Origin: Gloeocapsopsis dulcis
GTDB taxonomy: Bacteria; Cyanobacteriota; Cyanobacteriia; Cyanobacteriales; Chroococcidiopsidaceae
DNA length: 64,000 nucleotides
Assembly: GCF_032163395.1 (NCBI RefSeq)
Contig: NZ_CP119968.1
Coordinates: forward strand, 4,924,001-4,988,000
Direction of reading: 5' to 3'
Below the pieces are notes generated by a model. That model saw nothing but the letters and a program-made list of their open reading frames with translations, did no database searches and was not told the origin of the DNA. Positions 35,530 to 44,718 of this stretch are shown here, piece by piece. Position numbers and translations under genes: made by a program. Each line of letters begins with the position of its first letter. The first letter of the stretch is position 1.

Positions 35530-35961
35530 TTACGGAGATTTCTTTTGAGAAATAGATAAAGTGTAAGGATGTCTTCCTTGGGATCTTTCACCGACGTATA
35601 GCGAGTATCTACCAGGTTGCCAAAAGCCAGAGATTTGGGCGCTACCACCGGAAAAACGATCTGCTAGTACGCAGAAGCGTCCTCCTGGTCCTTCAATTAA
35701 TAAGGTAGGTTGTCCTTCACTTTTGACTTGTAGTTGTAAGTACGGTAGTGGTTTTGTTAACTGGATAACTTGACTCGGTGCCCCGGAGATGTTACCGCAG
35801 TTACTATTTTTGGCTCCTCCAGAAGTACCTTGCACAACAATTGGGTCTGGCTGAAAATTGGGTGCGATTCGTACTACAGGTGCATCTGCCAGTGCAGCAG
35901 TAGCGATTAAATTTGTGGCTAGCACTGTGGGAACAACCAACCAATTTCTGCGCGTTTTCAT
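35530..35961 (-). CDS. Exported hypothetical protein
   Basis: Start set at ATG 35961 (MKTRRNWLVVPTVLATNLIA), which gives a clean signal peptide cut near ALADA and is preceded by GGAG; the in-frame ATG at 35991 would add ten charged residues. The mature part has APNFQPDPIVVQGTSGGAKN, one Cys pair (NCGN, RFCVLADRF) and ends with GFWQPGRYSLYVGERSQGRHPYTLSIS. This resembles cyanobacterial exported beta-sandwich proteins of unknown role. Confidence 0.75.
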   Translation of the reverse strand: MKTRRNWLVVPTVLATNLIATAALADAPVVRIAPNFQPDPIVVQGTSGGAKNSNCGNISGAPSQVIQLTKPLPYLQLQVKSEGQPTLLIEGPGGRFCVLADRFSGGSAQISGFWQPGRYSLYVGERSQGRHPYTLSISQKKSP

Positions 35962-36268
35962 CTTAATCTTGCTCCGATTGTTTCCCCGCAATGTGTCTTA
36001 ATTTGCTTTTCAGCACAATTGGGTATTTACCCTAGTTCCTTTTGTTACTTCATTCTAGAAGGGCATAAAAAGTTTGTGAAACTCTTTATGCCACTTTCTC
36101 AAGTAGCCAAAATAACAACAGGATTTTTTTGCGTGAAATTAATTTGCTTTTACGCGGTAATTGTTGTATGTAAAAGCCTAAGTTTCGCTAAGATGTCGCT
36201 AAAACATAATTGTTTGCCGAAGCACGATCTTTCGTTTAACATCATGCCAAAGTGCAGCCTGAATCAAA

Positions 36269-36613
36269 ATGAACTCTCAACCCGATCAAGAATTAGAACA
36301 ACGACTGCAACAATTAGAGGCAGAAATAAATTCTCCTACCTCACCTCCAGTTGTTGCCCAACCCCAACAACCTGTATCGCCAACCGATCAGCCTTCTGTT
36401 GTGCCTATAGTGCTGTATCGATTTGTAAATTGGTTTAAGGGCTTATCAAATGTAGGAAAACTGATTGTCGTTGCTGTAGCATTCTTTGTTGGACTTGCTA
36501 TTTTGCGTATAGTCCTCAGACTTGTCGCTGCTGCGATCAGTTTGGCAATTTTGGCAGTACTACTGTACTTTGCGTATCGGTTTTTGTCGGCTCGTACCTC
36601 AGATAAAAGTTGA
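36269..36613 (+). CDS. Small membrane protein with N-terminal coiled coil
   Basis: 114 residues. Residues 1-20 (NSQPDQELEQRLQQLEAEIN) form a short coiled coil, then a Pro/Gln linker, and after GLSNVGKLIVVAVAFFVGLAI two closely packed membrane helices to ~105. The layout matches conserved cyanobacterial hypothetical proteins. A frame at 36019-36438 overlaps it in another phase and is not credible. Function unknown. Confidence 0.75.
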   Translation: MNSQPDQELEQRLQQLEAEINSPTSPPVVAQPQQPVSPTDQPSVVPIVLYRFVNWFKGLSNVGKLIVVAVAFFVGLAILRIVLRLVAAAISLAILAVLLYFAYRFLSARTSDKS

Positions 36614-36755
36614 TTAAGTAAATAAGGAAAATCAACGTTGCTTAAGGGCTGGTAATAGGTAACGGGTAATTGCTAATGGGGAACGCGATCATTACTGCCC
36701 TAGAAAGCGGAGTTCTCAGCTATGAATATTGAAACTCAGGTAATCGGGTTAACTC

Positions 36756-36781
36756 ATAATTTAAAACTCAAAACTCAAAAC
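36756..36781 (+). repeat. Dispersed AAAACTC-rich repeat, short copy
   Basis: TAATTTAAAACTCAAAACTC then AAAAC, in the gap before the pentapeptide gene. Only the A-rich end of the family is kept. Confidence 0.6.
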
Positions 36782-36843
36782 TTTCTGAGATTTATGTCTG
36801 CGATCGCTGCGGTGTTAAACAAAATATTAAAGGGGAAGGTGTG

Positions 36844-39003
36844 ATGGCAAACTCAACTGTGAGGAGAAGTGTCAATCGCGATCGCCGTGTGGGGCAAGAA
36901 AAATCTAAATCTTTGCCCCTAATAACGAGGCGCTTTGCGGCTTGGACAGTCGAAGTATCTTTAATTATTACAAGCGCTGTGGTTCCTTTTGGGTTGGGAG
37001 TTTATACCCAATCGCATACTGAAGGAACGCAACCAATCAATCCCATATTAGCAACTGCCAAAGAAGCGATCGCAACAACATTAGCGCTTCCTGCTAATCA
37101 CCGCAATCAACATGCCCCGTTAACAAATTGGCTGTGGACCGGTGCGTTAGTTGCTCCAATTGTACTCAGCGGTTGGCAACTATATCTTCTTGCCAAAACA
37201 GGCAGCACTCTTCCTAAACGCTGGTTTGGCGTACGTGTTGTGACTGCGGCTGGAAGTCCCCCAGGAATGAGACGTATTCTACTTAGGGAGGCTTTTGGTG
37301 CTTGGCTGCCACTATTAGTGGCTTATGTTTTGTGGCATTATAGCGGTGCCGCTCCTTCGTTAGGAATGTTGGCAGGATTTTCGCTACTTACAGTATTAGG
37401 AGAAGGCGTTAGCGCTCGATTTAATCGTTACCGTCGCTGTTGGCACGATCTGTTGGCAGGTACATATGTTGTTGACGCCAATCGCAGCTATGCGGCGTTG
37501 CTTGGCAATTTACGCCCCGCCACAAGTCCATTAATTCCTCAGTACACACCTTACGCTTTGCGCCCTGTGATGCCTCCTGCGGCAATGACGACGTTTGTTC
37601 CACCACGCACCCAAAGACCTCATTGGTGGCGTTGGATGCGGAAAAATCCTGGTGTGGCGCTGCTATTTGTCACCCTCAGCAGCATGGCGGCTGTACTCAG
37701 TACTTTAGTTGGTACTCAAGTTTATATTCAAACTCAAGCAAACCAGCGTCAGCTAAGACAGCAAAATAGTCAGCAGTTTTTAGCATTAGTTCAAAAATTA
37801 AGTCATAACGCACCTACTACCTTAGAAGAACGCCGTAAAGCAATTACTGCCCTCGGAACGCTCAATGATCCACAAGCCCTACAAATGCTTGTAGATCTTT
37901 TAGGACAAGAAACTGATCCAGTGCTTCTGGATACGATTCAACAAACAATTGCTAGTACAGGACTAAGAGTCATACCACATCTGCGGCGTTCTAATCAGTC
38001 ATTAGCTAATGCCTTGCACTCTGTCCGCTATAGCAGTAAGCCAGAAGAACTCACATTACATCAACAACGCCTAGAAGCGACTCAAAGAGCGATCGCTAAT
38101 CTACTGCTTATTTACAGTGGCAACCTAGATCGCATTGACTTAAGCCGCACTATTCTGGGAGAAAATTTAACTGATTCGGCTTTGCCTTTCTCACTCTTGC
38201 TTGATAATGTCGATTTATCAGGAATTCAACTACGTGGTGCCAATCTTAACCAAGGAAGTTTTCGCGGTACTCAATGGCGTTCTGCAGGTGAAGATCGACG
38301 CTGGAATACGACTGACGATCGCATTGCTGACTTGAGTGACGCGCAACTAAAAGCTGCAAACTTGACGGAAGCCGATCTCAGCCGCATCTTAATGCGTCGC
38401 ACGAATCTCACCCACGCTATTCTCAACCGCGCTAATCTCGCAGGCGCGAACTTGTTTGGTGCTAATCTTAGTAGTACGCAAATTGTCGGAGCTAATCTGC
38501 GGGATGTTGTCTTAGAAAACGCAAGTTTGACAGGTAGCGATTTAGCGGCAACCGATTTATCTCGTGCGAACCTCCAAGCGGCAAGATTAGGTCGTGCGAA
38601 TGCTTTAGGCACACAGATGCAATATGCTAATGTCACAGCGTCTGACTGGCGAGGTGCTGATTTATCAGGTGCTGATTTCAGCCACGCTAACCTGAAAAAT
38701 GCCGACTTGAGTGATTCGCGACTCAGTGGTGTCAGTTTTCGGAACGCGCAGTTACAAAATACAAACTTACGTAATGCGGATTTAAGGCAAGCTGATTTGC
38801 GTGGCGCACAGTTAATTCAAACTGATATGCAAGGCGCAATCCTCTTTAAGTCGCCCTCTCAAGAGCAATTTATTCAAATTCCTCCCGAAACAACGCTTTC
38901 TGCCATTGTTGAGGGTGTTGACTTTGCCAATGCTCAGAACTTAGATGCCAAACAATTAGCTTATATTTGTACTCAAGGTGGTCGTCATCCTCGTTGTCCC
39001 TAA
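36844..39003 (+). CDS. RDD membrane domain / HEAT-like / pentapeptide repeat protein
   Basis: 719 residues from ATG 36844 (GTG at 36841 also possible; GGGGAAGG upstream). Residues ~25-210 are an RDD-type domain with several membrane helices (RFAAWTVEVSLIITSAVVPF ... LPKRWFGVRVV ... RYRRCWHDLLAGTYVV). A further helix lies at ~275-297. Residues ~320-385 resemble a HEAT repeat (RRKAITALGTLNDPQALQMLVDLL). From ~455 on come pentapeptide repeats of the A(D/N)Lxx type (ANLTEADLSRILMRRTNL...), forming a right-handed beta-helix of ~200 residues. Pentapeptide proteins are common in cyanobacteria; the RDD fusion suggests a membrane-anchored scaffold. Function unknown. Confidence 0.88.
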   Translation: MANSTVRRSVNRDRRVGQEKSKSLPLITRRFAAWTVEVSLIITSAVVPFGLGVYTQSHTEGTQPINPILATAKEAIATTLALPANHRNQHAPLTNWLWTGALVAPIVLSGWQLYLLAKTGSTLPKRWFGVRVVTAAGSPPGMRRILLREAFGAWLPLLVAYVLWHYSGAAPSLGMLAGFSLLTVLGEGVSARFNRYRRCWHDLLAGTYVVDANRSYAALLGNLRPATSPLIPQYTPYALRPVMPPAAMTTFVPPRTQRPHWWRWMRKNPGVALLFVTLSSMAAVLSTLVGTQVYIQTQANQRQLRQQNSQQFLALVQKLSHNAPTTLEERRKAITALGTLNDPQALQMLVDLLGQETDPVLLDTIQQTIASTGLRVIPHLRRSNQSLANALHSVRYSSKPEELTLHQQRLEATQRAIANLLLIYSGNLDRIDLSRTILGENLTDSALPFSLLLDNVDLSGIQLRGANLNQGSFRGTQWRSAGEDRRWNTTDDRIADLSDAQLKAANLTEADLSRILMRRTNLTHAILNRANLAGANLFGANLSSTQIVGANLRDVVLENASLTGSDLAATDLSRANLQAARLGRANALGTQMQYANVTASDWRGADLSGADFSHANLKNADLSDSRLSGVSFRNAQLQNTNLRNADLRQADLRGAQLIQTDMQGAILFKSPSQEQFIQIPPETTLSAIVEGVDFANAQNLDAKQLAYICTQGGRHPRCP

Positions 39004-39007
39004 AAAG

Positions 39008-39120
39008 AGGGGTGAGGAGTGAGGGGCGAGGGGTGAGTGATTAGTTTTGAATTTTGAATTTTGAGTTTTGAATTAAAAGAATTTTCATAACTCATAACTC
39101 AACACTTATAACTCTCCGTT
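39008..39120 (-). repeat. GGGGTGAGG tract plus AAAACTC-rich repeat (reversed copy)
   Basis: A purine-rich GAGGGGTGAGGAGTGAGGGG tract, then TTTTGAATTTTGAATTTTGA and TAACTCATAACTCAACAC, the reverse complement of the repeat at 32121. It fills most of the 158-bp gap. Confidence 0.75.
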
Positions 39121-39161
39121 CCCCTGATCTGTGACCCCTTTCATGTGAGGAGTGGTTGAAA

Positions 39162-39668
39162 ATGCAACGTCTAAATTATTTTTTGGTGGGAATTGGTGCG
39201 ATCGCACTGAGTAGCAGTTTAGCTCAACCAGCATCGGCACAAGCTGCTTATGGCAGTTATATCGGCGTTGGTCCAACTGTTGGATTAAGTCGAGATGTAA
39301 CTGGAGATGGTCGTCAGGTAGGGGCTACCATTGCGGTACGATATAAAATCTTAGAAGCACCTTTTTCTCTACGGACACAAGCTTTTATTGGTGAGAATAC
39401 CGCAGTTGTTCCGAGTGTTTCGTACGATGTCCCCTTAACCTGGCAAACAGATGCTTATATTGGAGCTGGAATTGTTTTTACTAACGGCAACACACCTTCT
39501 CCGGTAGGAGATCAAATCAGTTTCGCCCTACAGCCAGGAATTGACTACGTTATTCCTAATAGTAATACTGTCATCTTCGGTAATGCTATTATTGCCTTCG
39601 ATGCTTTCCGCAATGGCGGTGGTAATGCCGTATCGATTCAAGGCGGTGTAGGTTTGAGATTTAGGTAA
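39162..39668 (+). CDS. Exported beta-rich protein, probable small outer-membrane protein
   Basis: 168 residues from ATG 39162 (GAGGAG upstream; TTG 39156 also in frame). Signal peptide MQRLNYFLVGIGAIALSSSL cut near ASAQA. The mature part alternates hydrophobic and polar residues in short strands (SYIGVGPTVGLSRDVTGDGR, TIAVRYKI, LTWQTDAYIGAGIVF) and ends on an aromatic-like GGVGLRFR, as eight-stranded outer-membrane barrels do. Conserved hypothetical in cyanobacteria. It precedes purC by 95 bp. Confidence 0.75.
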   Translation: MQRLNYFLVGIGAIALSSSLAQPASAQAAYGSYIGVGPTVGLSRDVTGDGRQVGATIAVRYKILEAPFSLRTQAFIGENTAVVPSVSYDVPLTWQTDAYIGAGIVFTNGNTPSPVGDQISFALQPGIDYVIPNSNTVIFGNAIIAFDAFRNGGGNAVSIQGGVGLRFR

Positions 39669-39763
39669 TTCGCCATATTGGTGCCTATCAAAGCAGCTGT
39701 TGTCTACCTAGAGCGATACAATGATGAAGCCCGTTTAGCTTGCTGGTAGCCCTATAATTGCTA

Positions 39764-40531
39764 ATGTCTGTCGGAAAAAATTTGCTCTACGAAGGCAAAG
39801 CGAAAATCATTTACACCACTGATGAGCCAGAAATTTTACTGGCACATTTTAAAGATGATGCTACAGCTTTTAATGCTCAAAAGCGTGGCAGGATTGTTGG
39901 GAAAGGCGAAATCAACTGCAAAATCTCTCAATTATTATTTCAGTATTTAGAAGAGCGTGGCATTCGCACTCATTTCATTGATTGTCCTGCACCGAATCAA
40001 ATGCGAGTGATGCGAGTTCAAATTTTACCTTTAGAAGTTGTTGTCAGGAACATTGCTGCTGGTAGTCTCTGTCAACAAACAGGATTACCTTTAGGCACCA
40101 TTCTTAAACAGCCGCTAGTGGAGTTCTATTATAAAAATGATCAATTGGGAGATCCATTGTTAACCCGCGATCGCTTGTTACTGATGGAATTAGCGACTCC
40201 CGAACAGCTAGACCAACTACAGCAACAAGCATTGCAAATTAATCGTTATCTCTCAGAGTTTTTTCAAAGCTGTGGCATAACCTTGGTAGACTTCAAGCTA
40301 GAATTTGGCTTGGACGCCCAAGCTACAATCCGATTAGCTGATGAAATCAGCCCTGATACCTGCCGTCTTTGGAACTCCTCAGAAACCGATCCTAACAACC
40401 GCGTCATGGATAAAGACCGCTTCCGCCGCGATTTAGGAAATGTAGAAAATGCTTACCAGCAAGTTTTAGAACGGATTCAAATGAGCAGTCAGGGTTCAGA
40501 GGTCAGAGGTCAGGGGAACGGAGAGTTATGA
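39764..40531 (+). CDS. purC: SAICAR synthetase
   Basis: 255 residues; ATG 39764 chosen over TTG 39758. Family blocks: LLYEGKAKIIY, VLAHFKDDATAFN-like HFKDDATAFNAQKR, KGEINCKISQLLFQYLEERG, VVVRNIAAGSL, VEFYYKNDQLGDPLL, TLVDFKLEFGLD, LADEISPDTCRLW and MDKDRFRRDLG. The enzyme joins aspartate to CAIR using ATP in purine synthesis. The last ~12 residues (SSQGSEVRGQGNGEL) read into the repeat that starts at 40521, so the C-terminus is partly made of repeat sequence. Confidence 0.96.
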   Translation: MSVGKNLLYEGKAKIIYTTDEPEILLAHFKDDATAFNAQKRGRIVGKGEINCKISQLLFQYLEERGIRTHFIDCPAPNQMRVMRVQILPLEVVVRNIAAGSLCQQTGLPLGTILKQPLVEFYYKNDQLGDPLLTRDRLLLMELATPEQLDQLQQQALQINRYLSEFFQSCGITLVDFKLEFGLDAQATIRLADEISPDTCRLWNSSETDPNNRVMDKDRFRRDLGNVENAYQQVLERIQMSSQGSEVRGQGNGEL

Positions 40532-40601
40532 GTCGAGAGTGTTGAGTTAAGAAGTTCTTCAATTCAAAACTCAAAACTCAAAACTCAAAACTCAAAACTA
40601 A
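40521..40601 (+). repeat. Dispersed AAAACTC-rich repeat, copy with four AAAACTC units
   Basis: GAGAGTTATGAGTCGAGAGT, then GTTGAGTTAAGAAGTTCTTC and four to five tandem TCAAAAC units. It overlaps the last codons of purC. Confidence 0.8.
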
Positions 40602-40626
40602 TCTCTGTTAAAAATAGACATGGTGT

Positions 40627-43062
40627 GTGGAAGTGCTGAATAGGTTGAAGAAAATGCGCATATCCTCGTTTTGGGCAGCATCTGTAGCGATCGCTGCTCC
40701 GTTAAGCTTAACAGTTCCAGCAACAGGACAAACTGTAGATTCCTCCGAAGTGAAATCAGTATCCCAGCCACCACAAATGGCACAAGATACAGCAGTCCCA
40801 ATCACAAGCGTTGTCGTTGAAACAAAGCCTGGACAACTACAAAGCCATGATTCGGCAAAATTGCTGCTAGGGCAAACACCAGCACCGAATCAAACAAATC
40901 AAGTCCCCAGTCCTGCACCACAGCCCCAACCATCGCCGGTATTTCCGTCACCAAATATTCAAGGAGTTCCCGCAACTCCACCACAACAACCTGTCCCAGT
41001 GACTCCGCCTCCAGGTACAGGAGGAGAACCACTAGAAGAAACACCTACTCGCCTGCAAGTGCCAATTACTCCAGAAGCACCACTTGATACGCCGCCAGGC
41101 GAAGAGAGTGTTCCAGTTCCCGAAACGGCTCCACAACCAGCCCCGCTTCCTGAAGGCGTGCAACCAGAGGTAGCCCCACCCCTAATTCCACAGCCAGAAG
41201 CTCAACCTGAAGCAACTCCAGATACAGCACCTCAAGTTCTCGTTTCCGAAGTCGTTGTCGGTGCGGAAACTGGAGCATTAGATCCTCAACTAGAAAATCA
41301 AGTTTATCAAGCAATTCGTACAGTTCCAGGCAGGACAACAACACGCACGCAGTTACAAGAAGACATTAATGCTATCTTCGCTACAGGGTTCTTCTCGAAC
41401 GTCCGTGCCGAACCGACAGACACGCCATTAGGAGTTCGGGTCACATTTATTGTGCAACCTAACCCAGTTCTACGCTCGGTTCAAGTACAAGCAAACCCAG
41501 GTATCAATGTTCCCTCGGTATTACCTGCTGATGTCGTCAATAACATTTTTCAGCCGCAGTATGGCAGAATTTTGAATTTGCGACAGTTACAAGAAGGAAT
41601 TCAACAGTTAAACCAATGGTATCAACAGAACGGTTTTGTCCTAGCGCAAGTTGTAGCAGCGCCGCAAGTCTCCGCTGATGGAGTTGTCACTTTAGAAGTT
41701 GCAGAAGGTGTTGTCGAAGATATTCAAGTGCGCTTCATTCGTGAAGGCGAGGCAACAGATGATGAAGGACGACCAATTCAAGGGCGCACACGCGATTTTA
41801 TCATTACCCGCGAATTAGCGTTACAACCTGGGCAAGTCTTTAACCGCACAGTAGTTCAACAAGATTTGCAGCGCGTCTTTGGCTTGGGTTTGTTTGAAGA
41901 TGTCAATGTTTCCTTAAATCCTGGTCAAGATCCGCGACAAGTTGTTGTCGTTGTCAATGTCGATGAACGCAATAGTGGTTCAGTCGCAGCAGGTGCAGGT
42001 ATTAGTTCAGCAAGTGGATTGTTTGGTACGTTGAGCTATCAAGAACAAAACTTGGGTGGTAACAACCAAAAAGTCGGAGCCGAATTACAAGTAGGGCAAC
42101 GGGAAGTCTTGTTTGATGTGCGCTTTACCGATCCTTGGATTGCTGGAGATCCCTTCCGAACCTCCTACACCGTCAATGCGTTCCGCCGCCGTTCAATTTC
42201 CTTAATTTTTGATAGCAGTGACGAGCAGTTTCAGCTAATCGATACTGCAGGAGAACTCCTAGGTGATCGCCCTCGGGTATTACGCCTCGGTGGTGGTGTA
42301 ACGTTTACGCGTCCTTTGTCGCGCAATCCGCTAGCAAGATCTGAATGGACTGCATCAGCTGGCTTGGAATATCAAAGAATTTCGATTCGAGATCAGGATG
42401 GCGACTTAAGACCACTAGGACAGGTAGGAGAAACTGGTACACCAACGGATCTCAGTTTTTCTGGTACAGGAATTGATGATTTATTGACATTACAACTCGG
42501 ATTAGTACGTGATCGCCGTGATAACGCACTGCGACCAACGAATGGTTCGCTACTGCGACTTGGTGTTGAGCAATCTGTCCCAATTGGTTCAGGAAATATC
42601 TTCCTCAATCGACTACGAGGTAGCTATAGTCAATACCTGCCAGTAAACTTTACTAACTTCGCAGAAGGAGCAGAAACTTTAGCATTTAACGTGCAAGCTG
42701 GAACTGTCCTTGGCGATCTGCCCCCCTATGAAGCTTTTTCTTTGGGGGGTGTCAGTTCTGTGCGAGGTTTTAATGAAGGCGATTTAGGTAGTGGTCGTAG
42801 TTTTGTGCAAGCAACAGCTGAGTATCGTTTCCCCATCTTTTCTGTAGTTGGTGGAGCATTATTTTTGGATGTCGCATCGGATTTAGGAACAGGGGAGAAT
42901 GTACCTGGCAACCCAGCTGGACAACTCGGTAAACCTGGTAGTGGCTTTGGGTATGGTGTTGGTTTGCGCGTCCAATCACCGTTAGGACCACTGCGGATTG
43001 ACTATGGTATCAATAGCGAAGGTGACAATCGCCTGCACTTTGGTATTGGAGAGCGATTCTAA
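40627..43062 (+). CDS. Omp85 / BamA-TamA family outer-membrane assembly protein
   Basis: 811 residues from GTG 40627; an ATG at 40654 gives a neater signal peptide (MRISSFWAASVAIAAPLSLT). Residues ~70-190 are a Pro/Gln/Glu-rich linker, a cyanobacterial trait. Three POTRA domains follow at ~205-460 (VVVGAETGALDPQLENQVYQ, LRSVQVQANPG, VEDIQVRFIREGE). The C-terminal ~350 residues form the 16-strand barrel with the loop-6 motif SSVRGFNEGD and a final strand ending in ERF. It inserts beta-barrel proteins into the outer membrane. It heads the envelope cluster with lpxC-fabZ-lpxA-lpxB, 123 bp apart. Confidence 0.93.
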   Translation: MEVLNRLKKMRISSFWAASVAIAAPLSLTVPATGQTVDSSEVKSVSQPPQMAQDTAVPITSVVVETKPGQLQSHDSAKLLLGQTPAPNQTNQVPSPAPQPQPSPVFPSPNIQGVPATPPQQPVPVTPPPGTGGEPLEETPTRLQVPITPEAPLDTPPGEESVPVPETAPQPAPLPEGVQPEVAPPLIPQPEAQPEATPDTAPQVLVSEVVVGAETGALDPQLENQVYQAIRTVPGRTTTRTQLQEDINAIFATGFFSNVRAEPTDTPLGVRVTFIVQPNPVLRSVQVQANPGINVPSVLPADVVNNIFQPQYGRILNLRQLQEGIQQLNQWYQQNGFVLAQVVAAPQVSADGVVTLEVAEGVVEDIQVRFIREGEATDDEGRPIQGRTRDFIITRELALQPGQVFNRTVVQQDLQRVFGLGLFEDVNVSLNPGQDPRQVVVVVNVDERNSGSVAAGAGISSASGLFGTLSYQEQNLGGNNQKVGAELQVGQREVLFDVRFTDPWIAGDPFRTSYTVNAFRRRSISLIFDSSDEQFQLIDTAGELLGDRPRVLRLGGGVTFTRPLSRNPLARSEWTASAGLEYQRISIRDQDGDLRPLGQVGETGTPTDLSFSGTGIDDLLTLQLGLVRDRRDNALRPTNGSLLRLGVEQSVPIGSGNIFLNRLRGSYSQYLPVNFTNFAEGAETLAFNVQAGTVLGDLPPYEAFSLGGVSSVRGFNEGDLGSGRSFVQATAEYRFPIFSVVGGALFLDVASDLGTGENVPGNPAGQLGKPGSGFGYGVGLRVQSPLGPLRIDYGINSEGDNRLHFGIGERF

Positions 43063-43065
43063 TTA

Positions 43066-43150
43066 GGGGTGAGGAGTGAGGAGTGTTAGCGTTCACGAAG
43101 TGTAGCGAAGCGTCTAGCGTCTAGCGTTTAGCGGGACGAAGTCCGGGGCG
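43066..43150. repeat. Purine-rich and TAGCG short tandem repeats
   Basis: GGGGTGAGGAGTGAGGAGTG followed by GCGTCTAGCGTCTAGCGTTT and GGGGCGAGGG, filling the gap between the Omp85 and lpxC genes. Similar purine-rich tracts are at 39008. Confidence 0.6.
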
Positions 43151-43185
43151 AGGGTAGGAAAAGGCAAGAACACAAGGAAAGGATA

Positions 43186-44082
43186 ATGAAAGCTAGTAAG
43201 GTGACATTGAGTAGCCCTGATACCTCAACGGCGATCGCACAGCATACTCTAGCAGGTGAAATTCAACAATCAGGAGTAGGGTTACACAGTGGTGAAAAGA
43301 CCCATGTGCGACTGCTTCCGGCACTAGTAGACTCTGGGCGTTGTTTTGTCCGCGTGGATTTACCTAATCAACCAGCGATCGCGGCAGTGGTTGGTTCTGT
43401 CAATCAAACTGTGCTTTCGACACAATTAGGTCAAGGAGAAGCGACGGTGCGCACCGTAGAGCATCTTTTGGCTGCACTTACTGGGATGGGGGTAGACAAC
43501 GTCAGAATTGAAATAGATGGGGCGGAAGTCCCATTACTCGATGGTTCAGCAGCATTATGGGTAGATGCGATCGCGCAGGTAGGGGTAGTATCTCAAGCCG
43601 AACCCCGTCTTACTCCTGCTGCGATTTCTGAACCAATCTGGGTACGTCATGATGACGCTTTTGCCGCAGCATTACCAGCGTCAGAAACACGTTTTACTTA
43701 TGGAATTGATTTTGAATTACCTGCAATCGGTAATCAATGGCACAGTTGGTCGCCAGGAAAGGCGATCGCTGCGACACCAACTTCCACTTTTGCAACAGAA
43801 ATTGCCCCTGCACGTACTTTTGGTTTAGCCCATCAGATTGATTTTTTGCAGCAGCAAGGTTTAATTAAGGGAGGCAGTCTAGATAATGCACTCGTTTGTA
43901 GTCAAGAAGGATGGATTAATCCACCCTTGAGATTTGCAAATGAACCAGTGCGTCATAAAATTTTAGACTTAGTGGGAGATTTGAGCTTGTTAGGAAATTT
44001 ACCGCTAGCTCATTTCTTGGCTTACAAAGCAAGCCACAACCTGCACATTCAACTTGCCCAAAGGATTTTAGATTTACACTGA
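43186..44082 (+). CDS. lpxC: UDP-3-O-acyl-N-acetylglucosamine deacetylase
   Basis: 298 residues. [20 protein letters not shown] opens the first domain; [20 protein letters not shown] carries a zinc His, and [22 protein letters not shown] the second His and the Asp ligand. GGSLDNALV lies between. This is the committed step of lipid A synthesis: it removes acetate from UDP-acyl-GlcNAc. AAGGAAAGGATA precedes the ATG. First of four tightly packed genes lpxC-fabZ-lpxA-lpxB. Confidence 0.96.
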   Translation: MKASKVTLSSPDTSTAIAQHTLAGEIQQSGVGLHSGEKTHVRLLPALVDSGRCFVRVDLPNQPAIAAVVGSVNQTVLSTQLGQGEATVRTVEHLLAALTGMGVDNVRIEIDGAEVPLLDGSAALWVDAIAQVGVVSQAEPRLTPAAISEPIWVRHDDAFAAALPASETRFTYGIDFELPAIGNQWHSWSPGKAIAATPTSTFATEIAPARTFGLAHQIDFLQQQGLIKGGSLDNALVCSQEGWINPPLRFANEPVRHKILDLVGDLSLLGNLPLAHFLAYKASHNLHIQLAQRILDLH

Positions 44083-44109
44083 AATCCCAACTTCTAACAC
44101 AAGAACTCT

Positions 44110-44631
44110 ATGTCCACCCTGTCTCCCGTTAACTCACCCGAATCTCCTACCCCTGTTTCTGACAAGCATCAATCTCCTAATGGTGCTGCAGTCCCAGGCA
44201 AAATTTTCACGGTAGAAGATATTCAGAAGTTGTTGCCGCACCGCTACCCTTTTGCACTTGTTGATCGCATTATTGAGTATATTCCTGGAGAACGCGCGGT
44301 TGGCATTAAAAATGTTACCTTCAATGAACCTCATTTTCAGGGGCACTTTCCAGGACGACCGATTATGCCAGGCGTTCTGATTATTGAAGCAATGGCACAA
44401 GTCGGTGGCGTTGTGCTAACGCAACTACCCGAAGTCGCAGGCGGCTTATTTATGTTTGCTGGAATTGACAAAGTGCGATTCCGCCGTCAAGTCGTTCCTG
44501 GCGACCAACTCGTGATGAGTGCGGAACTGTTGTATGTCAAGCGGCGTCGTTTCGGTAAGATGCAAGCTCGTGCTGAAGTAGACGGTCAACTGGCTGCTGA
44601 AGGCGAATTGATGTTTTCCTTGGTGGATTAA
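44110..44631 (+). CDS. fabZ: 3-hydroxyacyl-ACP dehydratase FabZ
   Basis: 173 residues. After a Pro/Ser-rich ~35-residue extension comes the hot-dog fold: [40 protein letters not shown] with the catalytic His, and [12 protein letters not shown] with the catalytic Glu. It dehydrates 3-hydroxyacyl-ACP in fatty acid elongation and balances the hydroxyacyl pool used by LpxA/LpxD, which explains its place inside the lpx operon. 27 bp after lpxC. Confidence 0.96.
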   Translation: MSTLSPVNSPESPTPVSDKHQSPNGAAVPGKIFTVEDIQKLLPHRYPFALVDRIIEYIPGERAVGIKNVTFNEPHFQGHFPGRPIMPGVLIIEAMAQVGGVVLTQLPEVAGGLFMFAGIDKVRFRRQVVPGDQLVMSAELLYVKRRRFGKMQARAEVDGQLAAEGELMFSLVD

Positions 44632-44718
44632 AGGAGGCTAGCGGAAAAAGGTAGTGGCGACTTATTGATATCCCTAGCCCCTAACCCCTGAACCCTAGTT
44701 CCTTTCGGAGACGCACTC

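Noticed and set aside
36019-36438. 139-codon frame before the small membrane protein
   Set aside because: It overlaps the credible gene at 36269 in another phase and its composition is not protein-like.
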